Of a stretch of 64,000 nt of DNA, positions 1 through 7,640 are shown in pieces. Source of the DNA: Iningainema tapete BLCC-T55. Its GTDB lineage: Bacteria > Cyanobacteriota > Cyanobacteriia > Cyanobacteriales > Nostocaceae. Below the pieces are notes generated by a model. That model did no database searches. It had not been told where the DNA came from and saw only the letters and a list, made by a program, of their open reading frames with translations. Every line of letters begins with the position of its first letter. Positions within the stretch are counted from its first letter, which is position 1. The translations under genes were made by a program, and so were the position numbers. The DNA lies in NCBI RefSeq assembly GCF_014698965.1, contig NZ_JACXAE010000078.1, positions 1 to 64,000 on the forward strand, written 5' to 3'.

Positions 1-23
1 TTTCCTCTGAAGAGGTACTAACA

Positions 24-380
24 TTAAATGTGCTTTTCTTGACTATTCGAGTGTTTTTGCCAAAACTGGATGTTCCCGAAGTCAGCTTGTAGGCTCCCCC
101 CAGTCCCAAAAGTTAGGTAAATTGCCTTGGCTCGTTGCTCTTCGTAACTCAAAAGACTTGGATTTTGCAAACAGGAGCGTTGAAAACAGCGATTGAGGTC
201 AGTATCTACATATCGTTTGCCGATTTGATATGCTTTGGGATTGGCAACCAAAGTACGAGTCTCAAAGCTTAAGCGTTGAATCAACTTGGGTTTTTGCTCA
301 AATTTTTTCACCAGGTAAATTCCAGTAAGTTCGTTTCCGTGCGTTCCACCAACAATGACAACACGCTTGATTTTACTCAT
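24..380 (-). pseudogene. Aspartoacylase, truncated N-terminal fragment
   Basis: The N-terminal part of a zinc-dependent aspartoacylase/succinylglutamate desuccinylase-like hydrolase, which would deacylate N-acyl-aspartate. The zinc motif GGTHGNE gives H14 and E17, followed by the NPKA and DTDLNRCF blocks typical of the family. Similarity stops near residue 95-100 and the frame closes after 118 codons, whereas family members have about 300 residues. The remaining zinc His and the catalytic Glu region are absent, so this is very probably inactive. An AGAGGA ribosome site precedes the ATG at 380. It belongs to a run of broken genes reaching to about 2.0 kb. Identity is confident from the motifs; the cause of truncation cannot be seen. 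Confidence 0.72.
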
Positions 381-528
381 AGTTGCAATAATTCCTCTCG
401 GTTCGCCCGAAATGCTACCTAATTCAAAATGAATTGATGTTGTTTAATACATTAAGAGGAAACTAATATATTGACAATAGTCATTTATTTAAAATAGTAT
501 ATTTTAAAAGATATAGTAGAGGAAAATT

Positions 529-1454
529 TTGGATATTCGCCATCTCAGCAATTTTGTAGCTCTCGACAGATCTGCTATTTTGTTGCAGTAGTTGAAGTTG
601 GAAATAACTTTAGCAGGGCGCCTGAACAGTTACAAATTGAACAACCCCCCCTCAGTCAAAGAATTCGATCGCTAGAAAAAGCCCTCAAGGTAGAATTATT
701 TGATCGCAGCACACGTCCACTTCGGCTTACAGCTGCGGGATAAGCTTTTCTGGAAGAAGCAAGGAGTGCGTTAAATCATATTGAGCAGGCTATTGACAAA
801 GCCCAACGTGCCAGTCGGGGTGAAATTGGACGGTTGGTTGTGGGGGTAAATAGTGGGATTGCCAACAGTCTTTTACCTGAAATTCTGCAAACCTTCCGTC
901 AACAATTCCCCAAGGTACAACTGATACTGCGCGAACTGACAATTGATGAGGCAATTCAGCAAATGCGGGATTCTCAGCTTGATGTGGGGTTTGAACATTT
1001 GCCCAATACTTACGAACAGGATTCAGACTTATGCTTTTTGCCCCTCCAAGAAGATTCATTGGTAATTGCCTTACCAGAAAATCATCCCCTTGCGTCTCAA
1101 TCGCAAATTCCTTTAGAAGCACTAGCAGATGAACCGTTTATTTTATCCGCATTAAAACACGTTCCTTCCCTGCACACTGCGACGATTAGCCTCTGTCAAA
1201 ATGCCGGATTTCGTCCCAAGGTGGCTCAAGAAGCAACTTGGATGATTACGGTTCTCAGCTTGATTGCCGGTGGAATTGGTGTGGCACTCTTGAGTAGTAA
1301 CGTTCGGAATCTGCATCGAGCAGGTGTAGTTTACCGCGATATTCAAGGTGCAAATCTGAGCCGTCAAATTGCCACTGTATGGCGTAAAGGACAAGAAAAT
1401 TCATCTCCTGTATTGCGCCAATTTTTGCAGGTTATTAAGAGTGTGGCATCTTGA
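529..1454 (+). pseudogene. LysR-family transcriptional regulator, disrupted
   Basis: The conceptual translation is a full LysR-type regulator: an N-terminal winged helix-turn-helix (…FSRAPEQLQIEQPPLSQRI…, then FDRSTRPLRLTAAG) followed by a substrate-binding domain from about 830. Two lesions are visible. The first codons (TTG at 529, MDIRHLSNFVAL) are in a different frame from the HTH, with an imperfect repeat ATTTTGTAGC/ATTTTGTTGC (551-560, 577-586) at the join. An in-frame TAA at 741-743 then replaces what is normally a Gln codon after TAAG. The effector domain is open from 834 to 1454 and could only be made as a DNA-binding-less fragment. It ends directly against the broken PIN gene. Confidence 0.85.
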
Positions 1455-1808
1455 TTGAAAGCTTGTTTACCAAATGATACTCGCTGGCAATTAAATATTT
1501 CTACCGCCTTAATCTTCGAGTACGAAGAAATCCTCAAAAGAGAAAAAGACCAATTAACCTTAAGCAATGAAGATATTGATAATGTTATAGAAGCTATTTG
1601 TGCCATAGCTAACCGATATAACATTTTCTATCTATGGCGACCAATGGCACGCGACCCAGATGATGATTTCTTAATAGATTTAGCGGTCGAATGCCAAGCA
1701 GATTTTATCATCAGTTACAATCAGAAAGATTTACAAGCCGCAGAAAAATTTGGTATTAGAGTATTAACTCCCAAAGAATTCTTACAACATGTAGGAGAAA
1801 TATCATGA
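1455..1808 (+). pseudogene. PIN-domain toxin, 5'-truncated
   Basis: This resembles the PIN-family putative toxins of COG1569 (ribonucleases of toxin-antitoxin pairs). The ISTALIFEYEEILKR, DPDDDFLIDLAVE and FIISYNQKDL blocks are conserved. The family's first about 30 residues, with the first catalytic Asp (DTNV-type motif), are missing; the open frame begins immediately after the LysR stop codon at 1454. The reading frame overlaps the following antitoxin ATG by ATGA (1805-1808), the original operon order. Because an acidic active-site residue is absent, it is probably inactive. A second copy of its 3' part lies at 4148-4215. Confidence 0.75.
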
Positions 1809-2043
1809 GCAACTTAAACGTGCAAATTCCCGATTCTTTATATAAACAGATTGAAGCCTTAGCAGCCAAATAAAATATGTCTCTTGAGCAACTTGTAGCA
1901 ATCGCCCTATCGGCACAAGTTTCAGCATGGATGACTATCATACTATATAGAAGAAAAAGCCAAACGCGGTAGTTGGGAATCGTTTGGTGCAAGTTTTAAA
2001 TAAAGTTCCTGATGTAGAGCCAGAGGATTATGACAAATTGTAG
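1805..2043 (+). pseudogene. Antitoxin of PIN toxin, degenerate
   Basis: The ATG at 1805 overlaps the toxin stop codon. The conceptual product starts MSNLNVQIPDSLYKQIEALAAK, resembling the ribbon-helix-helix-like antitoxins that accompany COG1569 PIN toxins. An in-frame TAA at 1871-1873 interrupts it. Similarity resumes as NMSLEQLVAIALSAQVSAW, then in another frame as YIEEKAKRGSWESFGASF (about 1945-2000), then in yet another frame as NKVPDVEPEDYDKL ending at TAG 2041-2043. With one stop and two frameshifts it cannot be functional. Loss of the antitoxin is tolerable only because the toxin is also truncated. Confidence 0.7.
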
Positions 2044-2130
2044 TAACTATTTGTCTATATTATCGCCCCTATCGCTCAATTTATTCAAGTCAATTGTTTG
2101 TGAAAAATCCGAGTTACAGAAGAATAAAAA

Positions 2131-2157
2131 TGCCCCACAGAAATCATAGTTGGGGCA
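2131..2157 (-). terminator. Rho-independent terminator of the arginase-family gene
   Basis: TGCCCCA (2131-2137) pairs with TGGGGCA (2151-2157). Read on the minus strand, the stem is followed by a T-rich run (complement of 2122-2130). It lies about 50 bp after the stop codon of the arginase-family gene. Confidence 0.7.
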
Positions 2158-2206
2158 AACGCAATACATTGACATTAGTTATTCGCCTAAAGACTTTTCT
2201 ATTGCT

Positions 2207-3100
2207 CTAATGAGCAGTCAATCCCATCACCAATGCTTGTGTAAATGCTTGTGTGATTGTGCCGTCCGAATCAAGCTTAGGATTGAAGATAGTAATGTTG
2301 ATACCTATGGCTTTCGGTGAAGCCATGAGAACTTGCAGTACGTCGATCAATTCTGCAAAACTCAAGCCATCCGGCATTCGATAATCGACAGCAGGCATAA
2401 TCGCATCATCTAAAACGTCTGCATCTAAGTGAATCCAGAATCCATCTAATGGCTTCTGCATCAACCAGTCTAGCCCCTCAAGTGCAGCTTGCTTGACTCC
2501 AGTTTGTCGGACTTCTTCCAGGTTGCGGGTATAGATTCGGGTCGATCTCACATTGTGATCTCCGTAGCCTTCAGTTGCCTCTCCATCGCGATCACCAAAA
2601 ACAACTGTATCCTCATCCCGAACCAGGGGTTTCAATCCATTGATATTGCTCACAATATCAGGACCACGCCCTGTTGCGATCGCCAGATCCATTGATGCAA
2701 CTTCACCAAAAGCATCGGCTTCAGGTTGACAAAAATCTGAATGTCCATCAAGAAAAAACAGCCCATAGCGCCCTAGCCTACGTAAAGCCAGAAGATTCCC
2801 TAACAAAATGCTACAGTCTCCGCCCAGCACAATCGGAAAGCGCCCGGAGCGAACGACTGGTTCAACGACTTGGGATAGCGATCGCGAATAGGTAGCTATC
2901 CCCTCAGCATTTAATAAGTGTGTTTGAGGATCGCGCTGTGGGTTAAATTCCAGTGCAGCAACCCGCGCTTCAAAATCGGCAGCCAATTTCTCGTAAAATC
3001 CTGCCTTGCGTAGTGCATCAGGTAAACAATCCACTCCAGTCGGCTTGAGTCCCAATATAGAGGGTGCTTCAATGATGGAAAAATTTGACTGACGTGTCAT
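2207..3100 (-). CDS. Arginase/agmatinase-family ureohydrolase
   Basis: A ureohydrolase-fold enzyme of 297 residues that would hydrolyse a guanidino compound with a dinuclear Mn centre. Visible metal motifs are GGDCS (Cys96), DGHSD (Asp118, His120, Asp122) and LDADV (Asp226, Asp228). The classical arginase GGDHS histidine ligand is a cysteine here, so the substrate may not be arginine. An AGGAGG ribosome site 8-9 nt before ATG 3100 fixes the start; an upstream in-frame extension to 3202 has no such site. The gene is divergent from a CGNR-type regulator, with an inverted repeat between them, and is closed by a terminator at 2131-2157. Its exact substrate is unknown. Confidence 0.85.
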   Translation of the reverse strand: MTRQSNFSIIEAPSILGLKPTGVDCLPDALRKAGFYEKLAADFEARVAALEFNPQRDPQTHLLNAEGIATYSRSLSQVVEPVVRSGRFPIVLGGDCSILLGNLLALRRLGRYGLFFLDGHSDFCQPEADAFGEVASMDLAIATGRGPDIVSNINGLKPLVRDEDTVVFGDRDGEATEGYGDHNVRSTRIYTRNLEEVRQTGVKQAALEGLDWLMQKPLDGFWIHLDADVLDDAIMPAVDYRMPDGLSFAELIDVLQVLMASPKAIGINITIFNPKLDSDGTITQAFTQALVMGLTAH

Positions 3101-3284
3101 TGCGTGCCTCCTGAGAATTTGAGCATGATTTGAAAGAGTGCGTAGTACTAGGACAATCAACCCAAGTGTTTCAATCCGTTGCGAAAACTGGGAAGTAATC
3201 AAAATGCATTCTCAATCACAAAGGTGCGTCTGCCTTGCGACAGCGTTTCTTGACCTTCTCACTAACCCTCTATTTTGTTTATGA

Positions 3285-3301
3285 TAGTTATACAATAACT
3301 A
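3285..3301. promoter_or_regulatory. Inverted repeat, candidate operator of the CGNR regulator
   Basis: TAGTTAT-ACA-ATAACTA is a perfect 7-3-7 inverted repeat in the divergent intergenic region between the arginase-family gene (start 3100) and the CGNR gene (start 3339). Symmetry and position suggest that a dimeric regulator binds here, probably the CGNR protein itself. Function is inferred. Confidence 0.55.
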
Positions 3302-3338
3302 AATTCTAACCAGCAAGTCAAGCTTTGGTGGTAAAGTA

Positions 3339-3980
3339 GTGAGTATGGATTCTACTTCAAGTAACGCTTCTTATCGCGATTGGACTCGGCTGAAACGAGT
3401 GGGTGGAGGATTGTGTCTAGATTTTGTGAATACTGTTGATCGTGAGACGAATGGCTATGTGAACGAATGGTTGAATGATTTTGCAGATTTAGTGATGTGG
3501 GAACAACTGGCTCAAATTCTGACGACTCAACAAGCGAAACACCTGCTTGCTCAAGCAAAGCTTTACCCTAACCATGCTCAGGCAACCTTTCATCAGGCAA
3601 TACGCCTACGTGAGGTTTTATATCGCATTTTTTCTGCGTTCTGTGCAGATCGATCGCCACAACCGGAAGATCTAGAACAATTCAATACGATGTTGACTCA
3701 AACCTATACCCATTCCAAACTCGTATTTACTGGCAATGGGTTTGCCTGGAGTTGGACGGACTGCGACCATCTTGAACAAGTTCTTTGGCAGGTGATGCGG
3801 TCTGCGACAGACCTACTTACCGATCCAAATCTTAATCGTGTGCGAGAGTGTGCAGGCACAGATTGTGGTTGGGTGTTTTTGGATATGAGCCGAAATCGCA
3901 GTCGGCGTTGGTGTGACATGGAAGAGTGCGGCAATCGAGCGAAGGCTAGGCGGCATTATGAACGCAGTAAAGAATTTTAA
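3339..3980 (+). CDS. CGNR zinc-finger protein (ABATE-domain putative regulator)
   Basis: A 213-residue protein with an N-terminal ABATE-type domain (…GGGLCLDFVNTV…) and a C-terminal CGNR zinc finger. Cys171, Cys176, Cys192 and Cys197 are in CAGTDCGWVFLD and RRWCDMEECGNRAKA. CGNR proteins are considered transcriptional regulators, often encoded beside the enzyme they control. The divergent arginase-family gene and the shared inverted repeat at 3285-3301 fit that. Start is GTG 3339; ATG 3345 is an equally possible start and no strong ribosome site decides. The last bases overlap a following short open frame (ATG 3958). Confidence 0.88.
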   Translation: MSMDSTSSNASYRDWTRLKRVGGGLCLDFVNTVDRETNGYVNEWLNDFADLVMWEQLAQILTTQQAKHLLAQAKLYPNHAQATFHQAIRLREVLYRIFSAFCADRSPQPEDLEQFNTMLTQTYTHSKLVFTGNGFAWSWTDCDHLEQVLWQVMRSATDLLTDPNLNRVRECAGTDCGWVFLDMSRNRSRRWCDMEECGNRAKARRHYERSKEF

Positions 3981-4140
3981 AGAAATCGTTCATGAGATTG
4001 CCAATTTCTACGCCAGCGCATTGAGTCGTGATAACTTCACAGCTGATGAGTTGGTGGATGCAATCCGAATTTTCCATGCTGCGGTTTGGGGAAGCAATCG
4101 CCCATCTAAAATACCTTTATCTTGTTTATGGCACCAGTAG
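3958..4140 (+). pseudogene. Short chimeric open frame, unrecognised
   Basis: A 60-codon frame overlapping the 3' end of the CGNR gene. Its first about 37 residues (…EIANFYASALSRDNF…ADELVDAIRIFHAAVWG) look like genuine protein. I cannot assign a family; a faint resemblance to the N-terminus of MucR/Ros-type regulators is not enough for a call. From 4085 the DNA becomes a copy of part of the neighbouring carboxypeptidase gene, so the C-terminus is junk. Probably the head of a gene cut by recombination. Confidence 0.35.
4085..4125 (-). pseudogene. Duplicated 41-bp fragment of the downstream carboxypeptidase gene
   Basis: These 41 bases match 4648-4688 in the carboxypeptidase gene at about 36 of 41 positions, in the same orientation. 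The original contains a GCGATCGC octamer, mutated to GCAATCGC in this copy. It lies between the unknown short frame and a PIN-toxin fragment. Confidence 0.7.
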
Positions 4141-4147
4141 AGCAGCA

Positions 4148-4215
4148 TTCTTTATCATTACTTACAATCAAAAATATTTACAAGCCGCAGAAAAATTTGG
4201 CATTCTTCGTATTAA
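4148..4215 (+). pseudogene. PIN-toxin 3' fragment, second copy
   Basis: This segment encodes FIITYNQKYLQAAEKFGI, nearly identical in DNA and protein to 1702-1757 in the truncated PIN toxin at 1455-1808 (FIISYNQKDLQAAEKFGI). No start codon or PIN active-site residues accompany it. It is a remnant of a duplication or recombination. Confidence 0.7.
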
Positions 4216-4317
4216 TATCAAATCCGCGCTTATCTGAATAATTAAAAAACCGCTCCATACGCCCCGGCGCAGAGGGAGAGAAAGGAGGAATAATTGCGAT
4301 CCAAACGGATTTGATAT
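4215..4317. repeat. MITE-like element with 12-bp terminal inverted repeats
   Basis: ATATCAAATCCG at 4215-4226 is repeated in inverse as CGGATTTGATAT at 4306-4317, bounding 103 bp with no coding potential. The boundary coincides with the end of the PIN fragment, so the element may have mediated or followed the local rearrangement. Confidence 0.5.
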
Positions 4318-4345
4318 CAGCACTAGGCACAATTTCCAAGGACTC

Positions 4346-5782
4346 CTAACTACGATTGACTACCCCCACAATTTCGCTACGAGAATTACCATTCTTTGCC
4401 GAATTAGCTGTTAGCTCAGTTGGTGGTACTTTAACTGCTCCCCACTGATTCACAAAAGTTTTGAGGAGGACTTCTTGTTGAGTACGGAAATTTTGCAATG
4501 TTTTTCCTGTTACTCCTCCTTCTTTTACAGCCTTCTGGTTTCCTGTTGAATTCATCACGACAAACCAAACAGTCCCTTGTTTTTGAGTGGGCAATGCTCC
4601 GGCTAAGGCACTGACGTTATCTAAGCTTCCCGATTTTACTACGGCAAATTGGGGAAGCGATCGCCCATCCAATATCCCTTTATCTTGTCCCACAATCGTG
4701 AACACATCCGCAATTGTCATATTTAAAGGACGAAGATAATTCTCAATCGCCCTAAACATAGCACAAACAGCACGGGGAGAAATCCGGTTTTCCATCGCCA
4801 AACCAGAACCGTTGATCATTTGAATTTCTGCTGTGGGAACATCCGTCGCCATAGCTGCCTTGGATGCCACGACTTCAGCACCGCCTACCGCCAAAGCTAA
4901 CTTATCAGCCATAAAGTTGTTGCTATAGCGATTCATCCTCTTGAGAAGTTCGGCAAGTGGGTAAGAATAATGTCTTACTAGAGGCTGCAAATTACTGGGG
5001 GGTACAGGCAAGGCTTGTACTGAACCTTCGATGACAACTTGAGGTTTCTTTGTACCATAAGGTAAACTTTGATACTGGCTTTTAGCTTCTGCTGACCAAA
5101 TTCGAGAATTCAACCCCTGCAATAGCAAATTCCCTGCTGTCTGTGGGTTATCTTTAAAATTCATGTAAAATTTGTCCACAATCATCAGATTACCAGTCAC
5201 CCGTTTAATGCCCATCTGATTTAAGAGATTGCCAACGGCGAAAGCTTCTTCCCAAACAAAAAAAGGATCGGAACCGCCCTCAACTACCAAGTCGCCCTTT
5301 AACACCCCGTTCTCAATTGGTCCTGTTGCTCCAATCCGTGTGATAAACTGGTGTTCTGGTCCGAAAGTTTGCAGAGCTACGAGAGTGGTTGCTACCTTGG
5401 ACAGGGAAGCAGCAGGCAAAGGCACTGTACCTTGATGATTAGCCAAAAGTGTTTTGTCAGATTGCATCCATACCCCTTGGTTTTGCAAGGGAAATCCTTT
5501 CACTCTAAGCGATTGAACGTATTGCAGCACTTTGGCATTAGTAGCTTTGTCTGGACGATCCAAAGGTACACTTAACCCGATATTTGTTACAGGATTTACC
5601 GGATTCTTGGCTGTCTTATCACTTCCTGGTAACTCGACTTGAGGTGTATTTAGTGATAGCTTAGCAGTTGAACATCCACTAACCAGCGCTAGCAGAGCAA
5701 AAGATACTACAGTAGTCCGAGAAAGGTTTTTAGGTTGGTAATTTTTTAAGTTAAATCTCATATATTTAAACCAATAATCCAC
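4346..5782 (-). CDS. D-alanyl-D-alanine carboxypeptidase, PBP4/S13 type, lipoprotein-like
   Basis: A penicillin-binding carboxypeptidase/endopeptidase that trims peptidoglycan cross-links in the periplasm. The three active-site motifs are present: SxxK at S126-K129 (AASLSKVA), SxN at S287-N289 (YSNNF) and KTG-like KSG at 383-385. The N-terminus has a hydrophobic stretch ending VSGC, with Cys37 a likely lipidation site. Length (478) fits the family. ATG 5761 (residue 8) is an alternative start nearer the signal sequence. A 41-bp piece of this gene is duplicated at 4085-4125. It appears monocistronic. Confidence 0.87.
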   Translation of the reverse strand: MDYWFKYMRFNLKNYQPKNLSRTTVVSFALLALVSGCSTAKLSLNTPQVELPGSDKTAKNPVNPVTNIGLSVPLDRPDKATNAKVLQYVQSLRVKGFPLQNQGVWMQSDKTLLANHQGTVPLPAASLSKVATTLVALQTFGPEHQFITRIGATGPIENGVLKGDLVVEGGSDPFFVWEEAFAVGNLLNQMGIKRVTGNLMIVDKFYMNFKDNPQTAGNLLLQGLNSRIWSAEAKSQYQSLPYGTKKPQVVIEGSVQALPVPPSNLQPLVRHYSYPLAELLKRMNRYSNNFMADKLALAVGGAEVVASKAAMATDVPTAEIQMINGSGLAMENRISPRAVCAMFRAIENYLRPLNMTIADVFTIVGQDKGILDGRSLPQFAVVKSGSLDNVSALAGALPTQKQGTVWFVVMNSTGNQKAVKEGGVTGKTLQNFRTQQEVLLKTFVNQWGAVKVPPTELTANSAKNGNSRSEIVGVVNRS

Positions 5783-5917
5783 ACAAAGTTTCGTGGCGTC
5801 GCCGCCGATTTAGAACTTACTCATAAGTTAACTTTAGATAGATGTAAGTGAAATCAAGATATGCATTGCTGAAATAGAAATAGGAAAGACGTATTGATAA
5901 AATTGACTCCAAATAGA

Positions 5918-6271
5918 TTACAAGTCTTCCACATTAAACTCAATTAACTTAAAGCCCCAAGGTTTCAAAGCCGCTAGAACTATTTCTCTATCTACACCAT
6001 CATAAGCCTCCCATTCGGACGGGTGATCTTTAGGATGCCCATCGCCCACATTACCTGCAACTTTTATCACAGGAAAGCCTGCCACGCGATCGCGCTCTAG
6101 CCCTTTTGGGAGTGCTAGTTTAATTTTGTGTCCTACGAACTTGGATGTACCTGAATTAGCTACAGATTCACGGATTAAACAAATATCACCCGCAGTTCCC
6201 CAAGTAGTTGGGTAGATGTGGAGGAACGATATATAGGTTTCTGGTTTGATGGATCTTTTGAGAACTTGCAT
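5918..6271 (-). CDS. Hypothetical protein, 117 residues
   Basis: I do not recognise this gene. It encodes a soluble 117-residue protein with a basic N-terminal half, a central GNVGDGHPKDHPSEWEAYDG segment and an acidic C-terminus (EFNVEDL). There is no signal peptide or membrane segment. An AAGGA ribosome site lies about 9 nt before ATG 6271. It stands alone between the carboxypeptidase gene and the decayed ABC transporter. Codon structure and the ribosome site suggest a real gene. Confidence 0.6.
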   Translation of the reverse strand: MQVLKRSIKPETYISFLHIYPTTWGTAGDICLIRESVANSGTSKFVGHKIKLALPKGLERDRVAGFPVIKVAGNVGDGHPKDHPSEWEAYDGVDREIVLAALKPWGFKLIEFNVEDL

Positions 6272-6482
6272 TATCTGTAATCCTTGTCAATATAATGATA
6301 TGTTAATTTTTTTGTTAATGTTGCTGCTCTAATTATGAAATAGAAATAGCCTACACGTATGGATAAAATTTACTAATTATTTACAAAATCTGGAACATTC
6401 TAGTGATTGTTCTCTATCCTAACTGTAACTACTTTGTTAATCATAAAACAAAACATCAAAACAAATTGAACGCCAACAGGGG

Positions 6483-6898
6483 TTGCTCGTGATTATCTAC
6501 GACATCCAAAATTTAGTCAAATCCTATCCAGGACAAACCATAAGAGCGAACAATAACATCACACTGCAAATTTATCAAGGTGAAATATTTGGCATTTTGG
6601 GCGATAACGGGGCAGGTAAAAGTACTCTTGTGCGGCAAATGGTGAACCTGTTGAAGAGTGATTCAGGAGCGGTCGCCTTCTGCGGACACAATATCGTTAA
6701 AGCTCCCCATCTAGTACAAATGAACGTCGGCTATATGCCCCAAGAAAGCGGGGCGCTGAACAATTTAACAGTGGGTTAAGCACTCTTCTTCACTGCCCAT
6801 TTGCGCGGGATGAGCCGCAACGACGCCCGTAAGGAGTGCAATAAACTACTCGATTTATGGCAAATTCGACAACTGCGACACCAACCAAGTTCTCGTTG
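6483..6898 (+). pseudogene. ABC transporter ATPase, stop-interrupted and internally deleted
   Basis: The N-terminal half of an ABC-2-type exporter ATPase. The Walker A motif GDNGAGKST is at residues 40-48 and a Q-loop (YMPQES) is visible. TAA at 6777-6779 replaces a sense codon within LTVG-ALFFTAHLRGM. The same frame then continues recognisably to DLWQIRQLRHQPSSR near 6898. There the sequence jumps directly into the permease gene, so the signature LSGGQ, Walker B and H-loop regions have been lost. It cannot hydrolyse ATP. The permease frame starts inside this remnant. Confidence 0.82.
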
Positions 6899-7603
6899 AT
6901 GGAACTAACGAACTGGCGTTGGTCGTGGCAGAGTATTATCTTGACAAGCTTAGTTACCCCGATATTAAGTATCATTGCCTTGGGGAGCTTAGCGCAAGGT
7001 ACAGTCGAGGAAACCAAGAGCGTAATTCTCACAGGCAATTTGGTGATGACGCTGATGTTCGGCAACTTGGAAAAAATAGCATCTCGCTTTGCCTATATGC
7101 GCTTTGCCGGAACTTTAGACTACTATGCCACCTTACCAATTCGCCGAGAAGCCTTAATTATTGCCTGTGTTCTAGCATTTTTTCTTCTCTCAATGCCATC
7201 GCTGTTAGTCGTTCTTGGGTTTGGTACATTCTTCCTCAATCTTTCTCTCAAGCTAAACCCTCTGATTCTACTGGTAATTCCCCTGTCTGTACTACCCCTA
7301 GCGGGACTTGGTGCTGTTATCGGGGCGAATGCTCGCACACCACAAGAAAGCGGATCTCTCAGCTTGCTCCTCACTATGGTGATGCTGTTTATCGGTCCGG
7401 TACTCATCCCAGCAAGCCGTTTACCAAGTATACTGTTGGTCATAGGACACTTTAGTCCTGCAACCTATGCCGCATCGGCCCTTCGTCAAACTTTACTCTG
7501 CTCTGTGAGTGGGCAAGTTGTTATAGATTTGACAGCATTGGTAGTTTTTTCCCTGTTGACATTTTGGTTAGTCCGAATCAAGCTGGATTGGCGACAGCAT
7601 TAA
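6857..7603 (+). CDS. ABC-2-type membrane permease, probably orphaned
   Basis: A hydrophobic protein of about 248 residues with around six predicted membrane segments, resembling ABC-2 permeases (ELTNWRWSWQSI… start, GNLVMTLMFGNL, TLPIRREAL and RTPQESGSLS loops). Its usual partner is the ATPase directly upstream, which is broken. The first about 14 codons (MANSTTATPTKFSL) overlap ATPase-derived sequence read in another frame, so the true N-terminus may have been lost in the same deletion. It is either a non-functional remnant or works with an ATPase encoded elsewhere. Confidence 0.65.
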   Translation: MANSTTATPTKFSLMELTNWRWSWQSIILTSLVTPILSIIALGSLAQGTVEETKSVILTGNLVMTLMFGNLEKIASRFAYMRFAGTLDYYATLPIRREALIIACVLAFFLLSMPSLLVVLGFGTFFLNLSLKLNPLILLVIPLSVLPLAGLGAVIGANARTPQESGSLSLLLTMVMLFIGPVLIPASRLPSILLVIGHFSPATYAASALRQTLLCSVSGQVVIDLTALVVFSLLTFWLVRIKLDWRQH

Positions 7604-7640
7604 TCGAGCGAAGGCGAGGCGACACCTTTGCACACTGCCT

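Noticed and set aside
3101-3202. Upstream extension of the arginase-family gene
   Set aside because: AGGAGG stands just before ATG 3100, and the extension has no ribosome site and is hydrophobic unlike the family.
4215-4317. Possible insertion sequence
   Set aside because: Only 103 bp between 12-bp inverted repeats and no transposase; kept as MITE-like element.
6919-7455. 178-codon open frame on the plus strand
   Set aside because: It overlaps the ABC permease in another frame; the permease frame has membrane segments and family motifs.
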